A stretch of 64,000 nt of DNA from Coptis chinensis (taxonomy: Eukaryota; Streptophyta; Magnoliopsida; Ranunculales; Ranunculaceae): the NCBI GenBank assembly GCA_015680905.1, contig CM027381.1, forward strand, positions 13,245,501 to 13,309,500. The letters run 5' to 3'. Within the stretch, counting starts at the first letter, position 1. Each line of letters starts with the position of its first letter. Under the pieces are notes generated by a model, which worked only from the letters and a program-made list of their open reading frames with translations, had not been told where the DNA came from and did not search any database. Position numbers and translations under genes: made by a program. Below, one piece after another: positions 47,797 to 59,400 of the stretch.

Positions 47797-49643
47797 TCTA
47801 TTTGGTTCCAAATTGAACAGAAACAAAGGAAACTTAACAACAAGGTATTTTTGACGCTCACTTATTTTACCGAAGAAATAACAAAGTGTATTTCTATTTC
47901 AGAATAGAAATGATAACACCAGCAGGTTGTCTTATTCATGTTGTTCCTATTTCATTTGCTAGACGTACTAGTTCGTTGAATGGTATGAACATTTTGGTCC
48001 CTGATGACGACTTTATGTTCGTAGAGGTGAAACACAACAACTACAGGTGTCTACTAGCAATGGTGGATACTGGTTCAACTCATATGTTAATCTCTGAGTA
48101 TATATCCGAGGTTATTGGACTGAAACTCACAGAATGTAAAAGCTCTATGAGAAGCTTGCTTAGACCATTTTCAAGTCATTCTTGGAATGGACTTCTTGAA
48201 AGCAAACAAGGTGGTGGTAATGCCACACTTGGGGAGGATTATGATCCAAGATTCCGAGAATCCTTATTTCATTCCAGATGTTAGGAATGGTGGGTGCTAA
48301 AAGGGTTCTAAATGTATATTTTATTATTTGTAAGATGTTTGTGTTTTACTATTGCGCCAAAGAGTGCCAATAAAAAAAATTGCTTAAGATATTATTTTGT
48401 AAGCATACTTGTAAGCAAAATTGAGGTCTTAAAAGTGTTTCAACACTATATAAATGATATATGACATTCTTTAACAAGACGCCTCACTTGAAAAACATAT
48501 ATCTAAATGGTTTCCAATTTATTGACTTTGTCATGAGAAATTGGAAAATTTGGGAGATTATGTATCTCCTTGAATTAATCAATTCAAAATTGGAAATTTG
48601 TTGAAGCATTACTCAAAAGACATCAAATGTGATGTTTTTGCATAAATTTCAAGGAAATCCTTATAGCAAACATGCATAGCAAGGTCCACTATGGAATCAG
48701 AATTCATAGCGTTGGATGAGGCTGTAGACGAAGCTGAGTGACTTCGAAATTTCTTAGAGGATATTCCAAATTGAGCTAAACCTGTGCCAGCAGTGTGTAT
48801 ACACTATGACAGCCAATCTGCTATTGGTAGAGCACAGAGTGGCATGTATAACGGGAAGTCTCACCAGATACATCATAGACATAACACTGTTAGACAATTG
48901 CTCTTAAATGGAGTTATCTCAATCGACTATGTAAGGTCAAAAGATAACATTGCGGATCCGCTTATAAAAGGTTTAACAAGAGAGCAAGTGGAAAGATTAT
49001 CAAGGGGAATGGGCTTAAAGCCTTTGAGATAATCAACCAAGAGTCCTCATAATAGAAAAACCAACCTAGTTGACTGGAGATCCCAAGGTCTAGGTTCAAA
49101 GGGCCAACTGAATTATATTTGTGACTCAGTTAGCACTAGAGAGTAATAATATACTCTAACCCATTCCTATATAAGACAGTGCATATCTGCCGTGAGACCC
49201 AGGATAAGTCAAGCTTTTAATGATTTACTATATCTTGGAAAGTTATGTTATCCAAGTGGAGTATTGCAGGATACTCTTTATAGAAATCACCTATGTTAGT
49301 GCTGAAGGGGGCCGCTTCTATGAGAATTTTAAAGGCAAATGTCTCAAAAGCACTATCTGAAACTAAGAAGTGTTCAAGGCCAAAATGAACACAAACGTGA
49401 GAACCAACAGTATTCGAGAAGGTACTGCGTGAAGATGATTGTCTAGGTTTATACAAACGGCTGACAGTTCAAGGACATTAATTGAAGTCTACTGATTGTC
49501 CAATTAAATTCGATCGTCTTTCACTAAGGCAAGTTCAAGGCCTCCCATGCTACTTGACCTGATGCGGTATCTTTTCATTTGTAAAAGAATAGAAATCCGA
49601 TGTTTATGATAGAAGAAGCCAAATTTTTATTCATGTGGGGGAT

Positions 49644-50393
49644 TGTTAGAAAAATTGGTTTGCTTTGCACAAATGCATTGAGATATGAATGAGTAATTTG
49701 TCTCCCAAGTTATCCCACATTGAGATGAAATGGGTTTCTCTTGAAACAATACGTAAAGTGAGAAAAACCTTTTCGAAATGGTGCACTAGTTCGAAACAGT
49801 GAATTATGTCGAAAAGGTGCGACCTTTCGAAATGTGCACTAGTTCGAAATAGTGCATCATGTCGAAAAGGTGTGACCTTTTGAAATAGACACTGGTTCGA
49901 AACAGTGTTTTATGTCGAAATGGTGTGTCTTTTCGAAACATGTGACTTTTCAAAAAGTTGCTTACTTTTTCCCAAGAGTCACTGCGTTGTTTCGAAAAGG
50001 CACCACTCACCTGTAACTTTTGGAGAGAAAGACACACCAGATCACATAGAGTTCTGATCTTTCTCTTCTCCCTTTGTTCTTAGTCAAATACTATGGTGTG
50101 TTCGCTGAGTCTATAGAATTGAAGTGCTAGCTTTCTATAGAAGGAAATCCATTCTATCTAGGGAGACAATTTCCCATCAACCTTCAAGCACCGTGAGGGG
50201 GAAAATTTGTCTTAAGGACATAGTGAATCTTCACTAGGCTCGGATTTAATCATTGGAAAATTAAGTTCATTAGTTGAACTAAAAAGTTTGTTTGTTATTT
50301 GAACTAAAGGTTTGTTCATGATATATTTGTTATATCAATTTGATTTTCTTGTTTACTTAACAATAAGTATATTTTTGGAATAAGTTTCCTACA
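49644..50393 (+). repeat. 3' copia LTR C
   Basis: 750 bases, TGTTAGAAAAATT...TTTCCTACA, preceded by the purine-rich ATGTGGGGGAT, a good polypurine tract, and followed by the GTTTC duplication. Confidence 0.85.
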
Positions 50394-50830
50394 GTTTCCT
50401 CCTTTATTTATACGTGGTATTTCCTTTTGTTGATTTTATACTTTTTACTTAACAGTGCATGTGGAGAGAGGAGGCAACACAAGCAAGCAGGTGAGCATTT
50501 GCAATTATTTTTTAATCTTTTCTTAGTGTTTGATTTTATTTGATTTTTGCTATTTGATTTTAATTTATTTTATTGTTCTTTTATTTGTGTTGTTGTTGCA
50601 ATTGTTGCATTCCGGTTCATTTATTTTCCCTTAAGTTTGTTATTGCCTTCTTAATGCAAATTATAGTTGCTGTCGAGATCGAGTACCATTGAAATCCAGG
50701 CCCATGTCTTAGTTTTTTTTTATGGACTCGGGATATCCAATTTAATGGTTAATTATAGAATTAAGAAAGTACATGAAAGAAAATTGTCTTTGTTTTTTTT
50801 TGGTAAAAACCACTTTATATATATATATAT
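50394..50830. other. Spacer with candidate exon, T-rich tract and AT microsatellite
   Basis: Apart from the possible exon at 50457-50491 the stretch is T-rich. A TTTGTTTTTTTTTTGG run (about 50790) and (AT)n at 50816-50836 lie where the 3' tail of the minus-strand LINE would be expected. Confidence 0.35.
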
Positions 50831-52150
50831 ATATATGCACTAAAGTGCGTCAGGTACCTGACTATTACATGTCATACGATCCTCCTGCAATAGTCCTAGT
50901 AACCAAGTGGGTGCTTCCATCTCCCAAAAACAATCTCTGAGATGATGAGCATTGGTCGCTAACAAATGTGTGACCTTATTACATATTCTATCTACATGGG
51001 TTACACTTAGGAAATCAAAATAGGAGATGAAGTACTGTGCATCTATAATTATATTAGCGGCTATCCTCCCAATGTTAGTAGACTGGTGATTCCAAAAGTC
51101 AGCTACTGTTTTGCAATCAGTTTCAATGATAATCCTGTTGTAGCCTAAGACATACTCCCATTGGATGGCGCACTTGAGCCCTCGGCTCTCTCCCTCCTTG
51201 GCGTTTTCCACCACTTGTTCTCAACCTTTCTTTGCTAAGAAAATTCCATTGTCATCTCGCATAACATAACCAATACCAACAGGTTTAAATTCAGAATAAA
51301 AAGCTATATCCATATTAATTTTGACAAAGGATGATGGTGGAGCAAGCCAATTTTTGTTTATAGGTAAATGGTTGGAAGGTTGCGTTGGTGTTTTATGATG
51401 TTTAATGAGGTGTTGAGAAGTGAGGTGGTTGGCAGTCCTGGCTATATCAAAAGGTAATGGAATAGTTTTTCCTGTGAAAATGTGGGCACATCTTTCTTTC
51501 CAAATGGTCCACTAAGTATAAAGGCATGTTAATTTCCACTCCTCTACCTCCACCGGCCAATCAAGGGGTGGTTTAAACCAGAGACCAACAAAATCTTTAA
51601 CAGCTAAACCCTTGAAAGTATCAAGCCTGAAATGTCATCTAGACACAAACCATACTACCCTAGTGAACGAACAATCTATGAGCAGATGGTGTAAAGTTTC
51701 AACCGGTGCTCTATAGAAAACACAACGCTGATCTTTGATAACGAAGATGCGATTGATACGCTCTCTAGTCGGGACAATATCATGAATGCTTTTCCATGCG
51801 AAAAGCTCAGTGTGTGGATTCCCATTTGATTTCCATATTTGTAGAAAAAAACTTGGAATATCCACAATGGGTTTGCTCAGCTTGGCATGACTGAGGTACT
51901 CATAGAAGGATTTAATACTGAAAGACCCATTGTTGGTAGTGTCTATTTAGGATCCTAATTCTTTTCCCTCTGTCATGTTCTCTCTTAACTAGACATGTTA
52001 AAGTAATTCCTATGTTGCTGCATAGTTTTCTGATGCAAAAACTGAATAGGATTGTATACTGCGCAGTGCATGGAACCAAGTTCAGTCGTTGCAATGGAGA
52101 AAATTGCACCTTACATGACCAACTCTTACCAATGCCTCTTTGGTCCATGA
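50831..52150 (-). pseudogene. 5'-truncated L1-type LINE remnant (zinc-binding region and RNase H)
   Basis: On the minus strand 51865-51640 encodes LFAWKSIHDIVPTRERINRI and CVFYRAPVETLHHLLIDCSF, the zinc-binding RT-associated region of plant L1-like LINEs. Next, 51350-50840 encodes FVKINMDIAFYSEFKPVGIG, RIIIETDCKTVADFW and THVDRICNKVTHLLATNAH, the LINE-type RNase H domain, ending in EAPTWLLGLLQED. The reverse transcriptase and endonuclease are missing, as in 5'-truncated copies, and stops interrupt the frame (one near 51220). An alternative is a domesticated RNase H-like gene, but the breaks argue against it. Confidence 0.75.
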
Positions 52151-52380
52151 CAATTGATATACAGAGGTAAGCACTCTCCTAACCGCTTTTGATATTGGTA
52201 ATATTGTTTGTTTTATTGGTTATTATTTTTCAACTCTGTGTAGGATGCTTTTTTCGTAACTCCTTTTCAGGTCCTATTTGGTGGTTAGTAATATTGCAAT
52301 TGGTGTTGGTTTTACTTCAAGCTTTAGTGCTACTAAAGTTGATTTTTTTGCAACCTTTTTACTTATTCTTATGTCACTGG
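52151..52380. other. Junction between LINE remnant and inverted repeat
   Basis: No feature recognised. The plus-strand frame at 52189-52497 is hydrophobic because of T richness and is not supported as a gene. Confidence 0.35.
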
Positions 52381-53245
52381 CTGCTATATCTCTTCTCTCC
52401 TTTAAAGAACGCGGCCCCAGTTCATTTTTCCAATTTTGCCCTCGCTAAACACTATTATTACAACCTATTCCACAGCCCATGCCATCCGAAATTTTGACAA
52501 TTTCATCAGAAATTCCGGATAAATTTTCACACTATTATTACAACCCATGCCACAACCTATGCCATCCGAACTTTCAACAATTCCATTCGAAATTTTGACA
52601 ATTCATCATAAATTCCGGACAAATTTTCGAAAATTACCCCCACAAATTTAACATATTTAGTCTAAATTAGTGGGTTAGTGGCATAGCTAGCAATTCGTAA
52701 TAAGACAAAAATTCGATGCAGAAAATATTCAAATAAAATTCGAGCTTCAATAAGAATTCGTTTTTTCAATTCAGATTTAACAAAATGGAGACGGCAAAAG
52801 TTTGGGTTCGTAAGTAATTCAAATATAATACGAAGTTAAAAATAAAAAAATATGATAAAATTTGACAACATACTCAGCAAACTTATAGTGACAATACGAA
52901 TAATTCGCGAATTAATGATTTCTTGCCAAATTAATGAATTATTCCGTATCATTGAAAAATACGACCTTTTTAAGCGTTTTCCGAATTAAACAAATAATTC
53001 GCAAATAATTTGCCGAATTGCTAACTATGGTTAGTGGGACCTCCTTACATCTAGAGCAACAAATCGGGTCGGGAATTTAAATTTTTAATGATCGATTCAA
53101 ATTTGAATTTTGGAATCGGAGTTTTTTATTAACCCGATTGATTTCGGTTTCGGATAGGTAGCATAAAATAAGTGTGAAAAACAACAGGCGCATCACGCGT
53201 GCCAGAATAGCTTCCACGCCTATCGAGCGTGCCCAGAATGCTAGT
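52381..53245. repeat. Left arm of a 0.87-kb inverted repeat
   Basis: Starts near ATATCTCTTCTCTCCTTTAAAG and ends near GTGCCCAGAATGCTAGTA. It contains many ATTCG/CGAAT words. It is the reverse complement, with scattered differences and small indels, of 55192-56075. The arms could pair in an RNA crossing the region. Confidence 0.85.
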
Positions 53246-54626
53246 ATATGGTAGTTTAAATGTATTAACAACCATGACTACTCTTAGGGTTGATTGAATA
53301 TTTGATTAACGGTAAGGTAATTTTCTGTCTCAATATTCTTACTTTCACTTTCGTTTTGCTAATAATTTCAATTCAATTGTTAAAATGTTGAATAATTTGT
53401 GGTTGTGAGGTGTTGAAACGATAATTTTTATGGTATTGAAAGGTCCATGATTTCAGTTTCTACAGTTTTCTTTTATTCTCTTATATTCTAGAAAGTGATT
53501 CCACGCTAAACATGCTATTGCCATATTTTCCAGCAGGTAGAAAACAAACTCCTTCTTTCTCCCATCCTTGGAATATAGAACTTCTTTGGAGATCAAGATT
53601 TCATACGACTTAGTTTGATACACATGATTGGTTGGTTGGTTTTAAGGGGTATGGAAGGTTGAGAGTTGAGATTTGAGTATATCCAGGAATAATTCTTAGT
53701 ACATTGATATTTCTTCTCATTTTTGTCTCATATTCAATGTGTGAGAAGTGAAGAATGCGGCTTCTTTCCATATTGAAGTTCAAAGAGCAACATGATATAT
53801 ATGGCTAAATTAAATCACTAGAATTCCCACAATCCCATATAGCGAAGAGTCGTTTGTACAACTAATGAAGTAGGAGAAGCCAAGTATTATATTGCTCACG
53901 TACTTTTTTACTTATGTATATATATGTCATTCGAATTGATCTCAGGTATACTGTCTTTAACTCTTCTTCGTATGAACTTCCATTGTCATGTGACTTTGGT
54001 ATATGAATATCATATTAGATTCGTTGTGCTATGCGTTGTTGTTCCTACATTAAATACATACCTAAGGCAATATAGATGGTTAATTATAGATAAAATTATG
54101 TATTAAGCATAAATAAAGCATATTGTTTATATTGAATTGTTGTGACCATATAGTGTGAATGCTTATTTACTTAGTCTATTGGCATAACACGATTTTGTTG
54201 GTTTTAAAATGTTTTAGTTTTTTTAAGAGACTTGTCATACCCAATATTTAGCAAGTATAAATATAGTTTGAGCATATATTTGTAAACACATTGGATCAAT
54301 TTTGAGGTTTAGTTGATTTTGAGTCTAAATATCTAGATCATATCATTTTATCCAGGTGGTGTGACTAGTGCTTACATAGGTCGACTGGAACTAGAGACTA
54401 GCTACATCCTTCTGCTGCTCTCCAAGCATTCAAAGTTGAAAAGGGTAATCGGAAAGCAACTATGTGGATCAACATAACAACAACATGAAACTGACATATG
54501 TGCAAGAATGGGAGCATCGATGGGAACTTCAGAATGGAGGAAAGGCAAACCTGACTTCTTACACTAAATGGACCAAGATGGAGCTGACATATTGCAATCA
54601 ATACAATTTCTCTGTTAAAAAAATTA

Positions 54627-54673
<47 letters not shown>

Positions 54674-55191
54674 TTCATCTACCTTAAAAATGTCAAAGAA
54701 AACATCATTATATAGTGGATATATTAGGTAGAATTGTTAAAGGTTAAAGAGGTTTTTATTTATATATCTGGTCTCAAAAATTTTGGCAATAGCAGGTGCA
54801 TATATTGGTGATCGAACATGACTAGGTCAATAAGCCGATGTTAGAGTCCACAATCCATAGTTTTTTAAGTGTGATAACAGAGTTGAGTCGACATGTTAAC
54901 TTCCTCACACTTTAGCAAATATCACTTTTTGAATTTGAGGGATTATTAATGATAAATTACTGAATTAAATTGGCCTTAAGCCTGAATGTTATTCCAAAAC
55001 CTGATAAGAAAATAGAATACCATCTATGTTTGTTATGGGTGCAATGGACAACAGCTACTTCAAAGTTCATACAATGACATTTTGCAGTAGAATAAAAATG
55101 CAAAAACTTCAAGTTATATATAATCAAATTAACCATGTGTAGATGCCTTTTTTAGGAAATTATAATATTTATATTTAAGAGCTTCCTCCCA
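53246..55191. other. 1.95-kb core between the inverted arms
   Basis: No gene supported. A (TA)n microsatellite of about 42 bases lies at 54630-54671. The core does not contain a recognisable transposase, so if the whole is a foldback or MULE-type element it is non-autonomous. Confidence 0.4.
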
Positions 55192-56075
55192 CACGGGCAT
55201 TTAACTAGTACTAGCATTCTGGGCACGCTCGATGAGCGTAAAACCTATTCTGACACGCGCGATGTGACTATTGTTTTTCACACTTATTTTATGCTACCTA
55301 TCCGAAACTGAAATCAATCAGGTTAATAAAAAACTCCGATTCTAAAATTCAAATTTGAATCGATCATTAAAAATTTAAATTCCCGACCCGATTTGTTGCT
55401 CTAGATGTAAGGAGGTCCTACTAACCATAATTAGCAATTCGGCAAATTATTCACGAATTATTTGTTTAATTCGGAAAACGCTTAAAAAGGTCATATTTTT
55501 CAATGATACGGAATAACTCATTAATTCGGCAATAAATCATTAATTCGCGAATTATTCGTATTGACACTATAAGTTTGCTGAGCATGTTATCAAATTTTAT
55601 CGTATTTTTTTATTTTTAGCTTCGTATTATACTTGAATTACTTACGAACCCGAACTTTTGCCGTCTCTGTTTTTTTTAATCCGAATTGAAAAAACAAATT
55701 TTTATTGAAGCTCAAATTTTATTCGAATATTTTCCACATCGAATTTTGGCCGTATTACGAATTGCTAACTATGCCACTAACCCACTAATTTAAACTAAAT
55801 ATGTTAAATTTGTCGGGATTAAAAAAAAATGTAATTTCTGAAAATTTGTTCGGAATTTATGATGAATTGTCGAAATTTCGAATGGAATTGTCAAAAGTTT
55901 GGATGACATGGGTTGTAATAATAGTTTGAAAATTAAAATTTGTCCGGAATTTCCGAATAATTATCAAAATTTCGGATGGCATGGGCTGTAATAATAGTGT
56001 TTAGCGAAGGCAAAAATGGAAAAATAAAAAAACGACAAATGAATTCTACTGTATCTTTAAAGGAGAGAAGAAGAG
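55192..56075. repeat. Right arm of the 0.87-kb inverted repeat
   Basis: Starts TACTAGCATTCTGGGCACGC, ends near AAAGGAGAGAAGAAGAGATAT. The outer end lies only about 50 bases from the eIF3c TATA box. No clear target duplication could be read at the outer ends, so the element limits are approximate. Confidence 0.85.
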
Positions 56076-56128
56076 ATATAACGTACTGTAACTACTGTAA
56101 CAGTAGCGGCACTTGTCCATAGGGCTGG

Positions 56129-56201
56129 TATATAAGCCCGCCCATGCAAAACCATATTGGGCCTGCGGTCCAGCCCGAATAAAATGAGTAGAAAAACCCT
56201 A
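56129..56201 (+). promoter_or_regulatory. Core promoter of eIF3c: TATA box, TGGGCC site, telo-box
   Basis: TATATAAG at 56129-56136 predicts transcription start near 56160. TGGGCC (56158-56163) is a site II-type element bound by TCP factors. AAACCCTA (56194-56201) is a telo-box. Site II plus telo-box pairs are common in plant genes for ribosomal proteins and translation factors, where they link expression to growth. All three lie within 75 bases and in the order usually seen. Confidence 0.65.
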
Positions 56202-56338
56202 GACCAGACTAACAATAATCTCCTCGCCTCCCAAATATCTCCCGTCCTGTCCTTTCAACAATCCAACTTGGACTCGCCTCCCAAATCGACCAGACTAATT
56301 ATCTCCTTTCAACAAACCAAACATATTCACACTCACAG

Positions 56339-56418
56339 GTTAGTATAACTCTCTCTCTCTCTCTCTTTTAACCTTTCACAAATAACATCACATGACGTAA
56401 TTTTTATTTGTTATGCAG
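56339..56418 (+). other. Intron in the 5' UTR of eIF3c
   Basis: 80-bp intron with donor CACAG/GTTAGT and acceptor TTATGCAG, containing a CT repeat. Removing it brings an upstream ATG (56184) into frame with the main start at 56441; keeping it gives a stop soon after the donor. Confidence 0.6.
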
Positions 56419-56440
56419 TAAACAAACAAACAACGAGGCC

Positions 56441-59400
56441 ATGTCGAAATTCTTCTCACAGGTATTAATTAATTCATCTCTAATAACTCTATTATTATTA
56501 TAAATAAATTGAAAAATAAAAAAAAAAAAATTGCTTTTTTAATTTTTTTAATGAATGTTTATTTGATAAATAGGGTGGTGATAGTGACACGGATTCGGAT
56601 GACTTGCAAAGTGAGTCAGAAGTAGGAGATAATGATAATGGAGATAATGAACAAGGTGGAGAGAATAATAATATTAATCCGTCTAATAAGAATAAGTATT
56701 TGGATACTGGGGACGAATCCGATGACTCTGAAGGCGGACCACGTATTATTCGTTCTGCGAAAGACAAGCGTTTTGACGAGATGCGGTCCACGGTTGATCA
56801 GATGAAGAATGCTGTTAAGATTAATGACTGGGTTAGTTTACAGGAAAGTTTTGAGAAAATTAATAAACAGCTTGAGAAAGTGATGAGGGTTACAGAGTCG
56901 GAGAAAGCTCCCCGTCTTTATATTAAAGCGCTTGTTTTGTTGGAAGATTTCTTGGCCGAGGCTTTGGCTAATAAGGAAGCTAAGAAGAAAATGAGTCCTA
57001 GTAATAATAAGGCTTTGAATACCATGAAACAGAAGCTTAAGAAGAATAATAAGCTATATGAGGAGCTGATTGCCAAGTTTAGAGAGAACCCTGTGAGTGA
57101 GGATGATGGGACAAAAGCTGGTGAAGATTCTGAGGAGGAAGAGGAGTCTGGTTCTGAGTATGACGATGATCTGGATATAGTTGCTGTACCTAATAAGTCA
57201 GATTCGGAAGGTGATGATGATGATGAGGACCCAGACCAGGACACTAGTCAAGACGGGGGTTGGGAGAAGAAGAAAAGCAAGAAAGATAAGCTCATGGATA
57301 AAGAGTTCATGAAGGACCCAAGTGAGATAACTTATGAATCGGTTGCTAAGAAGTTTGAATCTATTGTTTCCGCAAGAGGTCGTAAGGGAACGGGAAGAGT
57401 TGAGCAGGTTGAACAACTCACTTTCTTGACAAAGGTTGCAAAGACTCCTGCCCAGAAGCTCGAGATCCTCTTCAGTGTCGTCTCCGCTTTGTTCGACGTC
57501 AACCCCAGTCTCAGTGGACACATGTCTGTCAATATTTGGAAGAAGTGTGTTCACAACATGCTTGTTATACTTGATATCCTTGAACAATACCCAAACATTG
57601 TGGTGGATGATACGGTTCAGCCTGAGGAGAATGAGACTAAGAAGGGAATAGACTATAATGGACCGATACATGTCTGGGGGAACTTGGTTGGCTTCCTTGA
57701 GAAAATTGATCTTGAATTCTTTAAGAGTTTGCAATACATTGATCCTCACACCAAGGAGTACGTCGAGAGGCTTAGGGATGAGCCCATGTTCTTTGTTCTT
57801 TCTCAAAATGTCCAGGCCTATCTGGAACGGGCTGGAAACCATAAGGCGGCTGCTAATGTTGCACTGAGACGCGTGGAACTCGTGTATTATAAGCCCCAAG
57901 AGGTCTACGATGCGATGCGGAAACTTGTTGAACACACAGAAGGTGGAGAAAATGGAGAAACTGAGACCGAGGAAGAGCATCAAGTTGTTGATGAACCTAG
58001 GGGCCCACCAGCTTTTGTTGTTACTCCAGAGCTTGTGCCTCGACGACCCACTTTTCCAGATAACTGCAGGATGTTGATGGATGAGCTGGTTTCTCTTATT
58101 TACAAATATGGGGATGAGCGAACAAAAGCTCGTGCAATGTTATGTGATATATATCATCATGCAATCATGGATGAATTCTCAAATTCGAGAGATTTATTGT
58201 TGATGAGTCACTTGCAGGATGGGGTTCAGCATATGGATATTTCGACCCAGATACTCTTCAACAGGGCAATGGCACAACTTGGCTTATGCGCATTCAGAGT
58301 TGGACTTGTAGCAGATGCTCACAGTTGCCTTTCTGAGTTGTATGCTGGTGGAAGGGTGAAGGAGCTACTTGCACAAGGTGTCTCACAGAGTCGGTTCCAT
58401 GACAAGACTCCGGAGCAGGTACGAACTTCTGCTAATCTTACATTAGCAGTACTTAAGCATACTATCATTTCTTAAGACATACTAAAAGCGCCTTATATTG
58501 TATGCTGTGTTTTATGAAAAATTTAGTTTGATCGATGGAAGTAGTGTTTTATTTTATACAGAATTTATCATATACAGAATATCATATTTTCAGCTGTCTT
58601 TGCTCAGCAATTTCTAGTCTGAATTTCTGTCCTCTAAGATCAATACACTTCATACATCTCTTGCACACACCGGCGAAACTAATAGGAGTAGATTTAAATT
58701 TATGCAGATAAATAAGACTTTATAGAAACGTTTGAACTATATGTTATGTGCTGTTTGGGTTATTGTTTTTGTTTATTGGATGCTGTTGAGTTCCTCACAA
58801 TTCAAGCTGTTTTTTATTTAAACAAAGGGAAAAGATGTTGGAAACACCAAGCCTAAAAAATGCATCTTGATACCCTAAAAGTGTTATTGTCATTTGGTGT
58901 GGTTTCATGCTTAGCTGAATTCTTGATAGTGCCATGAAAAAATGCTATCCATGATGGTCACAGTATAACCCTTTACTGTAAAAAGGATGAGTTGATTGCA
59001 TTTACTTGTCACGCAGGTTATTTACCTAGACACAACTTCCATAAATTCTGGAGATGCTAAACGGCATAGATTCTGTAGCTCTCTAACCGAAGATTCTAAC
59101 CAATGGTACGGAAAACATATCCCAGAACAGTCTGCATTAAAGATATGCTTGTGCCAGCAGCTTAAGTCATCTTGTTACTTTTTCACCACAGTTGTTGCAA
59201 GGCTCTAGTTTGAAATTTTGGTTTATCCTGAGCAACTGAAATTGATAGGTTTTGATGGAGACTTAAAGTTTACTCATGTGATGTGCCATTGCTCTATATA
59301 TATGTAGTTGATGTTTTTTCAGTTTTACACTGTTTATGGGCTATGCATAGTCTATTTGTTGAACGTGGCTACGATCATGAGAGTTTGGTTTATTTTATTC

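Larger units (their letters stand above)
43798..50393 (+). mobile_element. Composite Ty1/copia element with three LTRs, broken
   Basis: Outer LTRs (43798-44555, 49644-50393) and a truncated middle LTR (47339 to about 47796) share start, tandem repeats and promoter region. One perfect 5-bp duplication GTTTC (43793-43797 and 50394-50398) flanks the whole. Contents in order: LTR A, copia RNase H fragment (about 44700-45180), Ty3-like aspartic protease fragment (about 45500-45980), RNase H fragment (about 46240-46730), tail, LTR B, protease fragment (about 47910-48290), RNase H fragment (about 48560-49030), tail, LTR C. RNase H is recognised by SKDNIADPLTKGLTREQVER, protease by AMVDTGSTHTLISEYIS and ILGMDFLKANKVVVMP. 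Two units of about 2.3-2.4 kb are in tandem. RT and integrase are absent. The outer LTRs differ by about 4% over their first 180 bases. Broken throughout and unable to move alone. Confidence 0.82.

Noticed and set aside
46911-49456. 79-codon minus-strand frame seen twice (46911-47150 and 49217-49456)
   Set aside because: Occurs only because the copia tail is duplicated; no domain and no sign of independent coding selection.
56157-56348. 63-codon frame over the eIF3c leader as a separate gene
   Set aside because: Its first codon is TTG. Only the internal ATG at 56184 is relevant, as a possible uORF or N-terminal extension.
57198-57983. 261-codon minus-strand frame
   Set aside because: Shadow of the eIF3c coding exon on the opposite strand.
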